Shown: positions 1 to 7,371, numbered from the stretch's first letter. The stretch: DNA of 12,495 nucleotides from JBAXPV01 sp037132075 (GCA_037132075.1 JBAXPV010000063.1:1-12495), one strand, 5' to 3'. The notes: a model not told the origin generated them from the sequence alone. A program made the numbers and translations.

Positions 1-346
1 CTTTTCGGAGTACTCCTGCTGCCAATTTCTTCTTAACAAAGCGAATGAAGTCATAATTGAAATCGGAAACGATTTCAGATCGCAGGTTGATCTGATCCCG
101 GTAACCAATGTAATTAAAAGTCCTCGGGTCTTTGAGGTGGCTCCAAGGCATGATGATTTCAACAAGGTTATTACCAAAAACATGGTATTCCGATTTCTTC
201 TGAGGGAAAGGGTCAGAAGCTTTTACCAAAAAGCGGTTATACAGTGAATGCTTTGGAAATCTGATGGGTTCCGGACCATAAATCGTAGTCAGGTATTGTT
301 TAAGATACATTGGGAGTTCAACAGTGACGGTGATGGTTCTCTTCAT
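1..346 (-). CDS. Unknown protein, 3' end cut by the left edge
   Basis: The complement frame is open from an ATG at 346 to the window edge without a stop, giving 115 visible residues that begin MKRTITVTVELPMYLKQYL. There is no signal peptide and no membrane segment. The visible part is rich in basic and aromatic residues and ends in a basic helix-like stretch (FIRFVKKKLAAG). I do not recognise the family. The gene is transcribed leftward, in the same direction as the operon at 2720-8912, and lies just beyond the CGCCAACA repeat region. A Bacteroidota-like promoter sits 19-52 bases before the start. Continuous reading frame, coherent composition and a promoter make it a likely real gene; its function is unknown. 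Confidence 0.7.
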   Translation of the reverse strand, partial: MKRTITVTVELPMYLKQYLTTIYGPEPIRFPKHSLYNRFLVKASDPFPQKKSEYHVFGNNLVEIIMPWSHLKDPRTFNYIGYRDQINLRSEIVSDFNYDFIRFVKKKLAAGVLRK

Positions 347-364
347 GCAAGAAATTTAGTTGTA

Positions 365-398
365 TAAAGTTAACATAATTCTAAATGTGATTAACAAA
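365..398 (-). promoter_or_regulatory. Candidate Bacteroidota promoter for the left-edge gene
   Basis: On the complement strand a TTTG (395-398) and a TAACTTTA (365-372) are 22 bases apart. They resemble the -33 TTTG and -7 TAnnTTTG boxes of Bacteroidota promoters; the last base of the -7 box differs and the spacing is slightly long. The start codon at 346 would follow after a leader of about a dozen bases. This rests on motif matching only. Confidence 0.35.
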
Positions 399-477
399 AG
401 AATGGCTATAATTTCATTAGGAACGTTTATAGAAATGATATTTTCTTTTATCGAAGAGGGGGGGGGCCATTTTCTCG

Positions 478-501
478 CGCCAACACGCCAACACGCCAAC
501 A
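478..501 (+). repeat. Three tandem CGCCAACA repeats
   Basis: CGCCAACA occurs three times head to tail without spacers (478-485, 486-493, 494-501). The run follows a G tract at 458-466 and opens a wider array of the same octamer that extends to 969. Octamer tandem arrays of this sort are typical of protein-binding iterons but could also arise by slippage. Confidence 0.85.
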
Positions 502-558
502 GGAAAATGCAAATTAGTGATAACGAATAAGTTGACTCAAAAAGCAGCGATTTTACGC

Positions 559-586
559 CGCCAACAAGAAATATGTCCCGCCAACA
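559..586 (+). repeat. Two CGCCAACA copies 20 bp apart
   Basis: Exact copies lie at 559-566 and 579-586. The 20 bp start-to-start distance is about two helical turns, so bound proteins would sit on the same face of the DNA. Both copies continue with AA, as do those at 819 and 870, which suggests an extended motif near CGCCAACAAGAA. Confidence 0.8.
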
Positions 587-756
587 AATAGCAAGGCATA
601 ATAAGTATGTTATTGCCCTGGACTTAGAACCATAAGCATTTCAGCGATTGTTAAATAATTCTATTAAATTAGAAAGATGGTTAACTTATGGCTGTGGTAG
701 TATATATGAAGGAAGATAAGCCAAAGGGAATCAGAGGCTCTAAATGAAAATCCTGT

Positions 757-877
757 TTCCAACAAGAATAATAATCATGGACATACAAAATATGAACGTG
801 ATTTCTATTTCCAACCAGCGCCAACAAGCCAAGGCTGAAAATCATGAACAAAAACGATCCACCAACAGCCGCCAACA
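757..877 (+). repeat. Further CGCCAACA copies and variants on the plus strand
   Basis: TTCCAACA (757-764) is a degenerate copy sharing CCAACAAGAATA with the copy at 870. Exact CGCCAACA copies are at 819-826 and 870-877, and CACCAACA with one change is at 860-867. The last two start 10 bp apart, one helical turn. Confidence 0.75.
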
Positions 878-951
878 AGAATACAATACAAATAAATATA
901 ATAAAACAACTAACTATCTTACTATTACTACTATACAGCTCTTTGTTTTTG

Positions 952-969
952 TGTTGGTGTCTGTTGGCG
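952..969 (-). repeat. CACCAACA/CGCCAACA pair in inverted orientation
   Basis: TGTTGGTG (952-959) and TGTTGGCG (962-969) are the reverse complements of CACCAACA and CGCCAACA, again 10 bp apart. They face the plus-strand pair at 860-877 across an AT-rich segment of about 74 bases, forming a large imperfect dyad. Confidence 0.75.
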
Positions 970-1054
970 GAATTTCCGCGATTTCCCGTCAAAAAAATGA
1001 TAAAATCCGGGAAAAAGCCGATAATGCAATTTATTGCCTATTTAAGAAGTTTTT

Positions 1055-1669
1055 TTAACAGGGACCCCCAAATCCAACTATTTTCATTATTCTGTTAAGT
1101 ATTTTTACAACATCTTGATATTCACTGTCATCATAATTATATGAATAAATTTTAGGACAATGATATCTGTACCAACGTTTATTTAAAGGTGTAAATAATT
1201 CAAATCTATAATCGTCACCATCTGCGATTGATATTTTTTGTTTCCCAACCATATACAGTCGTGTAATGACAACATTTTGACTTGGTATAGTTAAGAGGTG
1301 GTTATTATACATAAAAATGAACAATGAATCTAAATTTGCATTTTTGATCTTTCGGCTCTTTGTTATATAGTCGCCATTTCCTTTCCACATGAAACTGTAA
1401 AAATATCCCATCCATTTTCCTTTTCTATTAGTAAGGTCAAAGAGATATGCAATTGACGGTTCTGCAATACCATTACTAAACCATATCCTAAGTTCAAAAT
1501 CATTTTCTTTAGTTTGGTTACTATTTCTAAACCCAAGAAGTTGAGTATTATAACTTACAAAATCTGAATCTGAAGGAAAGCTAAAATCATATTGAGCGAA
1601 AACACTTAATGGCAGCAGCAATAATGCTGTGTAAAAGAAGGCTCTAGCTTTGAAAATCCAAATGAGCAT
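1055..1669 (-). CDS. Secreted protein of unknown function
   Basis: This 204-residue protein starts with a basic N-terminus (KAR near residues 7-9) and a hydrophobic stretch ending in LLPLSVFA-Q, a convincing type I signal peptide with likely cleavage after residue 25. The mature part is rich in aromatic and polar residues (Trp, Tyr, Asn, Ser) and has a single Cys, two residues from the C-terminus end, in GGPC. This suggests a periplasmic or exported beta-rich protein. I do not recognise the family. The gene is notably more AT-rich than the primase gene and stands alone between the repeat region and the kinase/small-protein pair, which fits an accessory cargo gene. The ATG at 1669 is preferred because the signal peptide begins directly after it. 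Confidence 0.75.
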   Translation of the reverse strand: MLIWIFKARAFFYTALLLLPLSVFAQYDFSFPSDSDFVSYNTQLLGFRNSNQTKENDFELRIWFSNGIAEPSIAYLFDLTNRKGKWMGYFYSFMWKGNGDYITKSRKIKNANLDSLFIFMYNNHLLTIPSQNVVITRLYMVGKQKISIADGDDYRFELFTPLNKRWYRYHCPKIYSYNYDDSEYQDVVKILNRIMKIVGFGGPC

Positions 1670-1718
1670 TATTTAAAATTCATTATTGGCTTTAATACGT
1701 GGTATGGATTTCTTATGA

Positions 1719-1862
1719 GTGGTAACGGTAAATATAATACCAGTAGCGGATTTCGAAGTGAAATCCTATGAATGGGTGCAAACATCCAAAAGAAGTGATG
1801 CCTTTGAAACCGATAATTCCAGCGCTATCGGTTTATTTGAGGTCATGGCCTATGTATGTTAA
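1719..1862 (+). other. Possible 47-codon plus-strand gene fragment
   Basis: A plus-strand frame opens with GTG at 1719 and ends with TAA at 1860-1862. Its translation includes VADFEVKSYEWVQTSKRS followed by an acidic, then hydrophobic stretch. The composition looks protein-like, but there is no ATG, no recognisable family and no obvious promoter. Its last 30 bases overlap the end of the small gene at 1833-2012 on the other strand. It could be the tail of a decayed gene left by an insertion, or chance. Confidence 0.2.
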
Positions 1863-2012
1863 ATCTCTTGCTTTGACCCTGACAATTTGACCATTTCGGG
1901 AGATGACTAATTCTCCATCTTCTTTTTGCTTTGCAATCAATAAGCGATAATAAGCTAAATCAATCCCCCGAATAATCTTAGAGCGCAAATCTAATACTTC
2001 TTCCTTGGTCAT
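1833..2012 (-). CDS. 59-residue candidate antitoxin of the zeta-like kinase
   Basis: This short gene starts at an ATG at 2012 that overlaps the kinase stop codon by four bases (ATGA), so the two are almost certainly cotranslated. The product starts MTKEEVLDLRSKIIRGIDLA, continues through a charged helix, and ends with a small strand-like part (GELVISRNGQIVRV). High charge, small size and tight coupling to a zeta-type kinase suggest the antitoxin or a regulatory partner. No RHH or HTH signature is obvious, so DNA binding is not claimed. In the classical epsilon-zeta system the antitoxin precedes the toxin; here it follows. The role is inferred from position and size. Confidence 0.65.
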   Translation of the reverse strand: MTKEEVLDLRSKIIRGIDLAYYRLLIAKQKEDGELVISRNGQIVRVKARDLTYIGHDLK

Positions 2013-2575
2013 GGTTTTACGATTTTATTGTAAATGTTTTGATTATATATTTTGACATTTTCAGATTTATTTCCCTCGGCAACGATTAGAAACGGTAGCT
2101 CTGAATTATCAATAATCATCCAATAGTCACAAATCGGAATATATAGTTTTGAAAGGTTTTCAATTCCGGCCATATATCTGCGTCGTATTGTTTCAATCGG
2201 TATGTCATGGCCGCCAGCATTTACACGAGTATTAACACGTTCAATAGCTAGCTCGGGTGAATTCAGCCAAAAATAAACCAAAGTTACAAAATACCCTTGT
2301 GATTGAGCTTTACGAATATACTGTGGATAAGTCTTTGTTGCTAAAGTAGTCTCAAAGGCAAAGTCTGCATTGTGGTTTAGCAAATCTTTAATCCTGGTTA
2401 GCATGATCCTACCCGAATCTAGTGCAACTTTATCAGGCTGAAATGGTGAAAGTCCTTTTGCAATTTCGTCTGCATTAACAAATTCCTTACAATTAAGCAT
2501 ATCAGGTAAAACAGAATAAGAAGCCGTCGTTTTTCCAGCTCCGTTACAGCCTGATATTATGTATAGATTCGCCAT
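2009..2575 (-). CDS. Zeta-toxin-like P-loop kinase
   Basis: This 188-residue protein has the hallmarks of the small zeta-type/COG4185-like kinases. A Walker A motif GCNGAGKTT is at residues 9-17, an NADEI motif at 34-38 has the Asp in the position of the zeta catalytic base, and FETTLA is at 74-79. An Arg-rich lid follows (R113, R117, GGHDIP 121-126, RRR 131-133). Classical zeta toxins phosphorylate UDP-N-acetylglucosamine and so poison wall synthesis; whether this short form shares that substrate cannot be read from sequence. It is followed by a four-base-overlapping 59-residue gene, the likely partner. It has its own -7-like box and lies after the terminator of the upstream operon, so it is probably a separate unit. 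It may act as an addiction or defence module. Confidence 0.85.
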   Translation of the reverse strand: MANLYIISGCNGAGKTTASYSVLPDMLNCKEFVNADEIAKGLSPFQPDKVALDSGRIMLTRIKDLLNHNADFAFETTLATKTYPQYIRKAQSQGYFVTLVYFWLNSPELAIERVNTRVNAGGHDIPIETIRRRYMAGIENLSKLYIPICDYWMIIDNSELPFLIVAEGNKSENVKIYNQNIYNKIVKP

Positions 2576-2589
2576 TAATCAATTTTTCA

Positions 2590-2597
2590 CAAAGATA
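2590..2597 (-). promoter_or_regulatory. -7 promoter box of the kinase/small-protein pair
   Basis: The complement strand reads TATCTTTG, a full match to the Bacteroidota -7 consensus TAnnTTTG, 14 bases before the kinase start. No good -33 TTTG stands at the usual distance, so it may be weak or activator dependent. Confidence 0.4.
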
Positions 2598-2663
2598 ATC
2601 AAATTTGACAATTTCGCCTGATCATTGGAGCGGGTATCCTTACATAAGCCATAAGGTCATGAA

Positions 2664-2693
2664 TAAAAAACCGCCACCTTTGGGGTGACGGTT
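2664..2693 (-). terminator. Rho-independent terminator of the replication operon
   Basis: On the complement strand AACCGTCACC and GGTGGCGGTT form a ten-position stem with one mismatch around a five-base loop, and the stem runs directly into a T tract (TTTTTTATT). It stands 26 bases beyond the stop codon at 2720. It separates the operon from the kinase gene and is the best-formed terminator in the window. Confidence 0.85.
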
Positions 2694-2719
2694 AGTAAAG
2701 AAGTTCGACTAAGAATAGA

Positions 2720-3031
2720 CTAACAATGATTCTCAATTGAGGTCTTTATCTCCTCCAGATTAAATTTCATTCCTTCGAAGGATTGTGTCAGTTCCGGTAA
2801 TTCACTGGAAATGCAATCAAAGTGTCTGGCAAGACTCTCGAGTTCCATTCCAATTTTCTCCAAAAATTTGGGATCATCATCGCTATTATAAACTCCGAAG
2901 GCATCGCGGAACGATAGTACTTTGACGATTTCGGTAGCAATTTGCAATGCCTGAAAATCGTTTATTTTGAATCGCTCTTGAATTGAAGAAGCTTCTTTGA
3001 TAATTTGATGAGTAATTGGGCCTGTTTCCAT
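2720..3031 (-). CDS. Small acidic helical protein, unknown function
   Basis: This 103-residue protein starts METGPITHQIIKEAS. It is predicted from composition to be mostly alpha-helical, with acidic and hydrophobic residues alternating through EKIGMELESLARHFDCIS and ELTQSFEGMKFNLEEI, which could form a coiled coil. No signal peptide, catalytic motif or known family is recognised. It is the last gene of the leftward operon, 100 bases after the DUF3310 gene and 26 bases before the terminator. Its position suggests an early-expressed accessory protein of the element. Confidence 0.7.
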   Translation of the reverse strand: METGPITHQIIKEASSIQERFKINDFQALQIATEIVKVLSFRDAFGVYNSDDDPKFLEKIGMELESLARHFDCISSELPELTQSFEGMKFNLEEIKTSIENHC

Positions 3032-3080
3032 TTTATATTAGGGTTTAAGTGAGTGATTCAATAAATCTTTCACCAGGCAT

Positions 3081-3109
3081 TCCTAGTCCAGTGTGGTCAC
3101 TGGAAAGGA
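3081..3109 (-). other. Intergenic hairpin upstream of the last operon gene
   Basis: TCCAGTG (3087-3093) and CACTGGA (3098-3104) are perfect inverted repeats around a four-base loop. TCCT (3081-3084) and AGGA (3106-3109) extend the stem past a small internal loop. No T tract follows on the complement strand, so it is not a standard terminator. It may stabilise or process the operon mRNA. Confidence 0.55.
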
Positions 3110-3131
3110 GAGAGGTGAACATTAATTCTTT

Positions 3132-3338
3132 TCACAGATACGAGTCAATGATCATCTGCAAATAGTGAATTGCCTTTTCTAGATCCTGTTTGCCATTTTT
3201 TCTGCGATGCCGGCAGATATACTTTATGGCGGAACCTTCACGAAAAGGAATGTCGTTTGCCACAATAAATTCAACTGGTTGAATTGGCATTTTTCGGTAG
3301 TGATCCCCACCTATTTGTTTTTTCAAAGAGTCTGACAT
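3132..3338 (-). CDS. DUF3310 family phage protein
   Basis: The 68-residue product has the family signature IGGDHYRKMPIQPVEFI in its first part and IKYICRHRRKNGKQDLEKA in the second, followed by a helix HYLQMII. DUF3310 proteins are common in phages. The domain also forms the C-terminal part of the T7 gene 1.7 protein, which has been linked to nucleotide kinase activity, but no P-loop is present here and an activity cannot be asserted. I chose the ATG at 3338, because it begins right at the conserved MSDSLKKQ start. A GTG at 3395 would add 19 residues of poor composition. The gene follows the primase-helicase, which fits a role in nucleotide or DNA metabolism during element replication. Confidence 0.85.
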   Translation of the reverse strand: MSDSLKKQIGGDHYRKMPIQPVEFIVANDIPFREGSAIKYICRHRRKNGKQDLEKAIHYLQMIIDSYL

Positions 3339-3444
3339 GGTATTGGTTTTAAGTAATGCGTTAATTGGATTGAATCGTGTGGCTCCATTGGCCACAGTTC
3401 CCTTGAAAAGGAACCGCAGCGAAGCGAAGCGATGAATGAGAATG

Positions 3445-3470
3445 ACCCTCCTGGTAGTACCCGGAGTGGT
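3445..3470 (-). other. Hairpin between primase and DUF3310 genes
   Basis: The plus strand reads ACC-CTCC-t-GGT-agt-ACC-c-GGAG-t-GGT, a stem with one mismatch and one bulge closing on a three-base loop. It begins 17 bases after the primase stop codon on the complement strand. No T tract follows, so an mRNA-stability, processing or attenuation role is more likely than termination. Confidence 0.5.
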
Positions 3471-3486
3471 AACGCCAAAAGAATAA

Positions 3487-6400
3487 TCAATAGGGCATTC
3501 GTTCCTGATAACCCGGCTTGTAAGGCACTACCTCAGAATTTTCCGACGGTGGTAAAGTATCCTCTTTAAATTTCTCTAAATCAACTCCGATTTTATCATA
3601 ATCGAGCACGATCGCACTGGTATTAATGGAAGCAGTTCTCACAATTTGTTCTAAATAACCACCACTCCCGCTGGCAATGTCACGTTCCGCCCACTCAAAA
3701 CGTGTAGACTTAATCCGCCCGATATAAGATTCATGATCCTCAAGATAAACTTTCAAGGCATTCATCTTCAAAGCCTCAGACTTCTGTAACTCTTTATACA
3801 AAATATGTAAATCGCTCAGGCGTAGAAAAATAACCTTCTTCGCTTTGTCAAACTGCTTAAGCTCTTTCTCATTGTTTGGCTTAACTACGGTAACTTCCTT
3901 CAATACTTCAATCTTAAATTCCCGTCCCTCGCGGATGCCATGATCTTTATTGAGAAGCGAACTCAATGAATCGAAGAACAGTGAGATCCTGTTGGACTTG
4001 TTAATGTCCTCTGACTGCTTGATAATCTTGGTACTGGCCTCTACATAGAACTCTTCGTAGGTGAACGGCAACGGGTATTCCTCTGCATACGTCTCCCAGA
4101 ACTTAACCATGGTGAGCATCATGCAAACGGTATTCATAATACGGGTCTGCTTAGGGGAATTTTCCTTTGTCAGGCCTGCTTTCATGGTAGCATGAACTTT
4201 ATTGAAAATAGAACTCCAATGCTGAACGATCTTTGATCGTTTACTCACGATAGCCAGACAGATGTTAGTCAGGCCGTTTTTTTCTCTTGTTTTCAGGTCG
4301 TCATAGACTTCCTGTTCCTCCTGTGTCCAGTTGTCGTTTTTGGGAACGTAACAGATGATACAACGGTTTGCCAGGGCACCATCATCCCGCTCGGGCACTT
4401 CCTGACCCAGCGGAACAGGCGAGCCATTGATTTGTGAAATGTCGAGTTCCTTTGTGCCGGCTTCTTTTCTCTTTGTTTTGCCTTCATTGTCATAGACTGC
4501 GGCTTTGAGGCCCTGGAATTTCGTATCAGAAATCTGGGAATCATTATACTCTTCAAAGATGATTGGCACGTCACGGTATCGCTCCATCACCGTAAAGAAA
4601 GCCGCATCGGTGCCGGAGTTAAGATTAAACAAAGGCGCCCCGTACATGAAGGGTGCACGGATGCTTTCAGCAATTTTCGTCTTACCACTATCGGTAGGAC
4701 CAACAAAAAACAGCGAGGTAAAGAAGCGGTTTATTGGAAAGATCGCTGAGCGGTGAGCAGCCAGGATGGTAAAAACGATTGCCCATTTACCGTTGTTATG
4801 ATACTTATATACTTCGTCCATCAATGAACACCACTTTTGCCATGTAGTTTCCTGGACAGGCTTATGAACAAGGAAACGATCATTGATGTACTTATCAGAA
4901 TCTTCCCTCTGGGTGGCGAAGATTTTAGAGAAGGCCGGAGAATAATACGTAACATTCATGTATTCAACCAGTCCCAGATCATCCACTGGCATAAAAGTTT
5001 CCCGGGCATAGATTCCATTGGAGAAGGCAAAAAAACCTTCGGGTTGCCAACCAAAGGTTGAAAATTCAAAACACTTGGGAAAGGCCAGTGCCATGCTCTC
5101 GAGTATTGATTCATGGTGAAAGTTCTTCCCACGGGAAAAGACATAGCCACCCTGATTCCAACAAAATTTCTTAAACGAATTAAATTCCATCATGCCACCA
5201 GAAGGCATTTCCACGAACTCGCTTGTGCCCAGTTCTGCATGGTTTAACTTCACGATTCGTTTGTTGCGGTTGGGGTCCAGGTCGAACACCTGAAAGAGCG
5301 GTTCTATAAAGAAGTTAGCCACTTTTGACAATACATTGTCGGTGGTTCGAAAGACATAAAATATCTTTTTCCCAGCAGCATTCTCAGCAGGGAAAAAACC
5401 ATAGCGATGAAAGAAATCCATATCAACATAGTCTGGTATGGTTTCCATGGTAAAATCTCGTTTCTGATCATCAATCCGGAATTCATTGGAATTCTGCGAA
5501 GCCTTACTCTTTTTCTTGTCCAAAAAAGGCTTGATGATCTTAGAAAAGATAGTGGCCGTGGTCCCGAACTTCTTCGCGGCAACCGGGATTTTAATCTGAA
5601 TCGATGTACTATCCAATAGCGAGATAAGCTCTGCTGCCTTTTCTATGGCCATCTTATTCGACTTATCATCATAATACATTCCTTCTGCACTGAGGTTATG
5701 AACCAGTGAAGCGATGTAGTAATCCACAAAACTAACCAGTGAGCTGCCCAGCGGTAAATCACAATCAGGCAGGACCAGGATATTGAAATGATGTTTCAGA
5801 AGCTCCAGGCAAGTCTTAATAGCAGGGTTGTCGTGATCTTTGATCAGGTTGCGTGACATTTCCGTCTCAATGCGAACGTTCTTTGAGCAAGCCCCCAAAG
5901 AAGAAATGTCCTGCAGGCTTAGGCTTTTCACCGGCAGTCCGATGGTATTTTCATGCCCTTCGGAATGACTGAAGATTACCTCTTTGTTGGTGAGAAGCAA
6001 AAGAAATACATCCTTTGCTTTGATGGCCTCCTTTGCATCTTTGAAGGCAAAGAGGCCCTCGTATTGTTCTTCCTGCACCAACTCCGGTTTCTTTTTACGC
6101 ATGGCCTTTTCAATGGCAGCGTATGAAAATTCAAAGAACTCAGCCATTTTCTTAGTGGCACCCGCGCGTGTTATTTCGTCAGCAATGAACGAACAGGAGT
6201 GAGCGATTTCTTTGATCAGGGCAGTCTTGGCGACGTTATCAGCTCGTGGATCTGAAAGACTGAAATGGTAGTCGATAAAATCATGACGACCTTCTTCGAT
6301 ATAATTGAGAATTTCTTCCGTGGATCTCCCTTTACAGAAGGAATCGGGGTCCATTCCATCAGGAAGCTTGACAATCCAGCAATCCAGTCCCTCGGCAAGG

Positions 6401-7338
6401 ATCAGATCGATGGATTTCAGTGCGGCAGCCACTCCGGCTTTATCCCCATCAAAAATGATGGTGATGTTACTGGTAAAGCGGTGGATTATTTTGATCTGCT
6501 CCGGGGTAAAGGCAGTTCCACTGGAACAAACCACGTTTTTAATTCCTTTCTTGTGAAGAGAAATTACGTCGAACTGCCCTTCAACCAGGATACAATCATC
6601 CTCCGAAGCGATATAGGCTTTGGCCTGGCTAAGTCCATACAGGACTTTGCCTTTCTTAAAGGTGATCGTTTCGGGAGAGTTAAAATACTTAGCGAACTTT
6701 GAATCTTCTGCGAGCGTTCTTCCGGTAAAACCGATGGTTCTGCCCATCATGTCGAAATAGGGAAAAACAAGGCGTGAAATGAAATAGTCATAGATGCCTT
6801 TGTCGGACTGCTTTGCCAGTCCGGCTTCTATAAGCTGATCTGTGGTGTAACCAGCTTTGAGAGCGGCATTATGGAGCGTTTTTCCACCCGAGGCAAATCC
6901 CATTGAGAAATCTTTGTCATCCATAATTCCCCGGGAGAGTGCATAAGCTGCTGCGGGATTTCCCTCAATAAGGAATTCCTTTTGATAGAATTCCTTCGCA
7001 AAGCTAAGCAGGGAATAAATGTCTTTGGACGGGGCAACATGCCCGGCAGCATATTCAATAGTAATGCCGTTCTTTTGGGCGATGAATGTGAGTGCTTCGG
7101 GGTAGGTAAGCTTTTCATGTTCCATCACAAAGTTGATCCCACCACCGCCCACGCCGCAGGCAAAGCATTTGTAGATCCCCTTAACCGGTGAAACCATAAA
7201 AGAAGGGGTCTTTTCGTTATGGAAAGGGCATAGGCCCAGATAATTAACGCCCTTCTTTTTAAGAGAGATAAAGTCACCTATTAAAGCGACTATATCGATT
7301 GAATCTTTTATTTGAGTTTCTGTTATTTCTGAAATCAT
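3487..7338 (-). CDS. DnaG-type primase fused to P-loop ATPase/helicase
   Basis: This 1283-residue protein would synthesise primers and unwind DNA for the element. The N-terminus carries the DnaG CHC2 zinc finger: C37 and H40 in CPFHNEKTPSF, C58 and C61 in CFAC. A TOPRIM fold follows, with the catalytic Glu in VEGQFD (E253) and the acidic pair in FDGDKAG (D297, D299). After a variable linker (about 420-620), a second half begins. Its stretch around FGWQPEGFFAFSNGIY (762-777) and the following ATPase recall DUF927-type plasmid/phage helicases. The ATPase has Walker A GPTDSGKT (880-887), Walker B VPIIFEE (924-930) and a later RDDGALANR segment that could hold sensor or arginine-finger residues. 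The C-terminal 250 residues are unassigned. The gene is far longer than cellular dnaG (about 600 residues) because of the fusion. It follows the DnaA-like gene by 33 bases. Confidence 0.9.
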   Translation of the reverse strand: MISEITETQIKDSIDIVALIGDFISLKKKGVNYLGLCPFHNEKTPSFMVSPVKGIYKCFACGVGGGGINFVMEHEKLTYPEALTFIAQKNGITIEYAAGHVAPSKDIYSLLSFAKEFYQKEFLIEGNPAAAYALSRGIMDDKDFSMGFASGGKTLHNAALKAGYTTDQLIEAGLAKQSDKGIYDYFISRLVFPYFDMMGRTIGFTGRTLAEDSKFAKYFNSPETITFKKGKVLYGLSQAKAYIASEDDCILVEGQFDVISLHKKGIKNVVCSSGTAFTPEQIKIIHRFTSNITIIFDGDKAGVAAALKSIDLILAEGLDCWIVKLPDGMDPDSFCKGRSTEEILNYIEEGRHDFIDYHFSLSDPRADNVAKTALIKEIAHSCSFIADEITRAGATKKMAEFFEFSYAAIEKAMRKKKPELVQEEQYEGLFAFKDAKEAIKAKDVFLLLLTNKEVIFSHSEGHENTIGLPVKSLSLQDISSLGACSKNVRIETEMSRNLIKDHDNPAIKTCLELLKHHFNILVLPDCDLPLGSSLVSFVDYYIASLVHNLSAEGMYYDDKSNKMAIEKAAELISLLDSTSIQIKIPVAAKKFGTTATIFSKIIKPFLDKKKSKASQNSNEFRIDDQKRDFTMETIPDYVDMDFFHRYGFFPAENAAGKKIFYVFRTTDNVLSKVANFFIEPLFQVFDLDPNRNKRIVKLNHAELGTSEFVEMPSGGMMEFNSFKKFCWNQGGYVFSRGKNFHHESILESMALAFPKCFEFSTFGWQPEGFFAFSNGIYARETFMPVDDLGLVEYMNVTYYSPAFSKIFATQREDSDKYINDRFLVHKPVQETTWQKWCSLMDEVYKYHNNGKWAIVFTILAAHRSAIFPINRFFTSLFFVGPTDSGKTKIAESIRAPFMYGAPLFNLNSGTDAAFFTVMERYRDVPIIFEEYNDSQISDTKFQGLKAAVYDNEGKTKRKEAGTKELDISQINGSPVPLGQEVPERDDGALANRCIICYVPKNDNWTQEEQEVYDDLKTREKNGLTNICLAIVSKRSKIVQHWSSIFNKVHATMKAGLTKENSPKQTRIMNTVCMMLTMVKFWETYAEEYPLPFTYEEFYVEASTKIIKQSEDINKSNRISLFFDSLSSLLNKDHGIREGREFKIEVLKEVTVVKPNNEKELKQFDKAKKVIFLRLSDLHILYKELQKSEALKMNALKVYLEDHESYIGRIKSTRFEWAERDIASGSGGYLEQIVRTASINTSAIVLDYDKIGVDLEKFKEDTLPPSENSEVVPYKPGYQERMPY

Positions 7339-7371
7339 CTTGTTTGTTTGAAGTAGGGGTGTACCAATCGA

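Larger units (their letters stand above)
347..1054. other. Non-coding, repeat-rich region; candidate origin or regulatory array
   Basis: I see no convincing gene in these 708 bases. The stretch holds a 9-base G run (458-466), eight exact copies of CGCCAACA counting both strands, several variants of it, and an AT-rich core (878-951) in which I count about 22% G+C. The short frames that cross it have odd composition and run through the repeats. It lies between two leftward genes on an element that carries its own primase-helicase, so a replication origin or a binding array for an element-encoded protein is the most natural reading. Neither role is shown by sequence alone. Confidence 0.45.

Noticed and set aside
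478..586. CRISPR array
   Set aside because: The repeat unit is only 8 bp, spacers are absent or irregular, and no cas gene is present.
630..691. CCATAAG/CTTATGG inverted repeat
   Set aside because: The arms are only 7 bp and 48 bases apart, with no supporting context; such pairs are expected by chance.
681..1098. Three overlapping frames on both strands across the repeat region (681-992 complement, 744-1058 and 844-1098 plus)
   Set aside because: They run through the CGCCAACA repeats and AT-rich core, use unlikely starts (the complement one starts with TTG), have low-complexity or hydrophobic composition expected from AT-rich DNA, and one runs into the neighbouring real gene.
2332..2340. 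Perfect DnaA box (TGTGGATAA on the plus strand)
   Set aside because: It is a single copy inside the kinase coding sequence (codons for YPQ), with no cluster of boxes around it, so chance is likely.
3339..3395. GTG start at 3395 for the DUF3310 protein
   Set aside because: The added 19 residues are not family-like and an ATG stands exactly at the conserved start.
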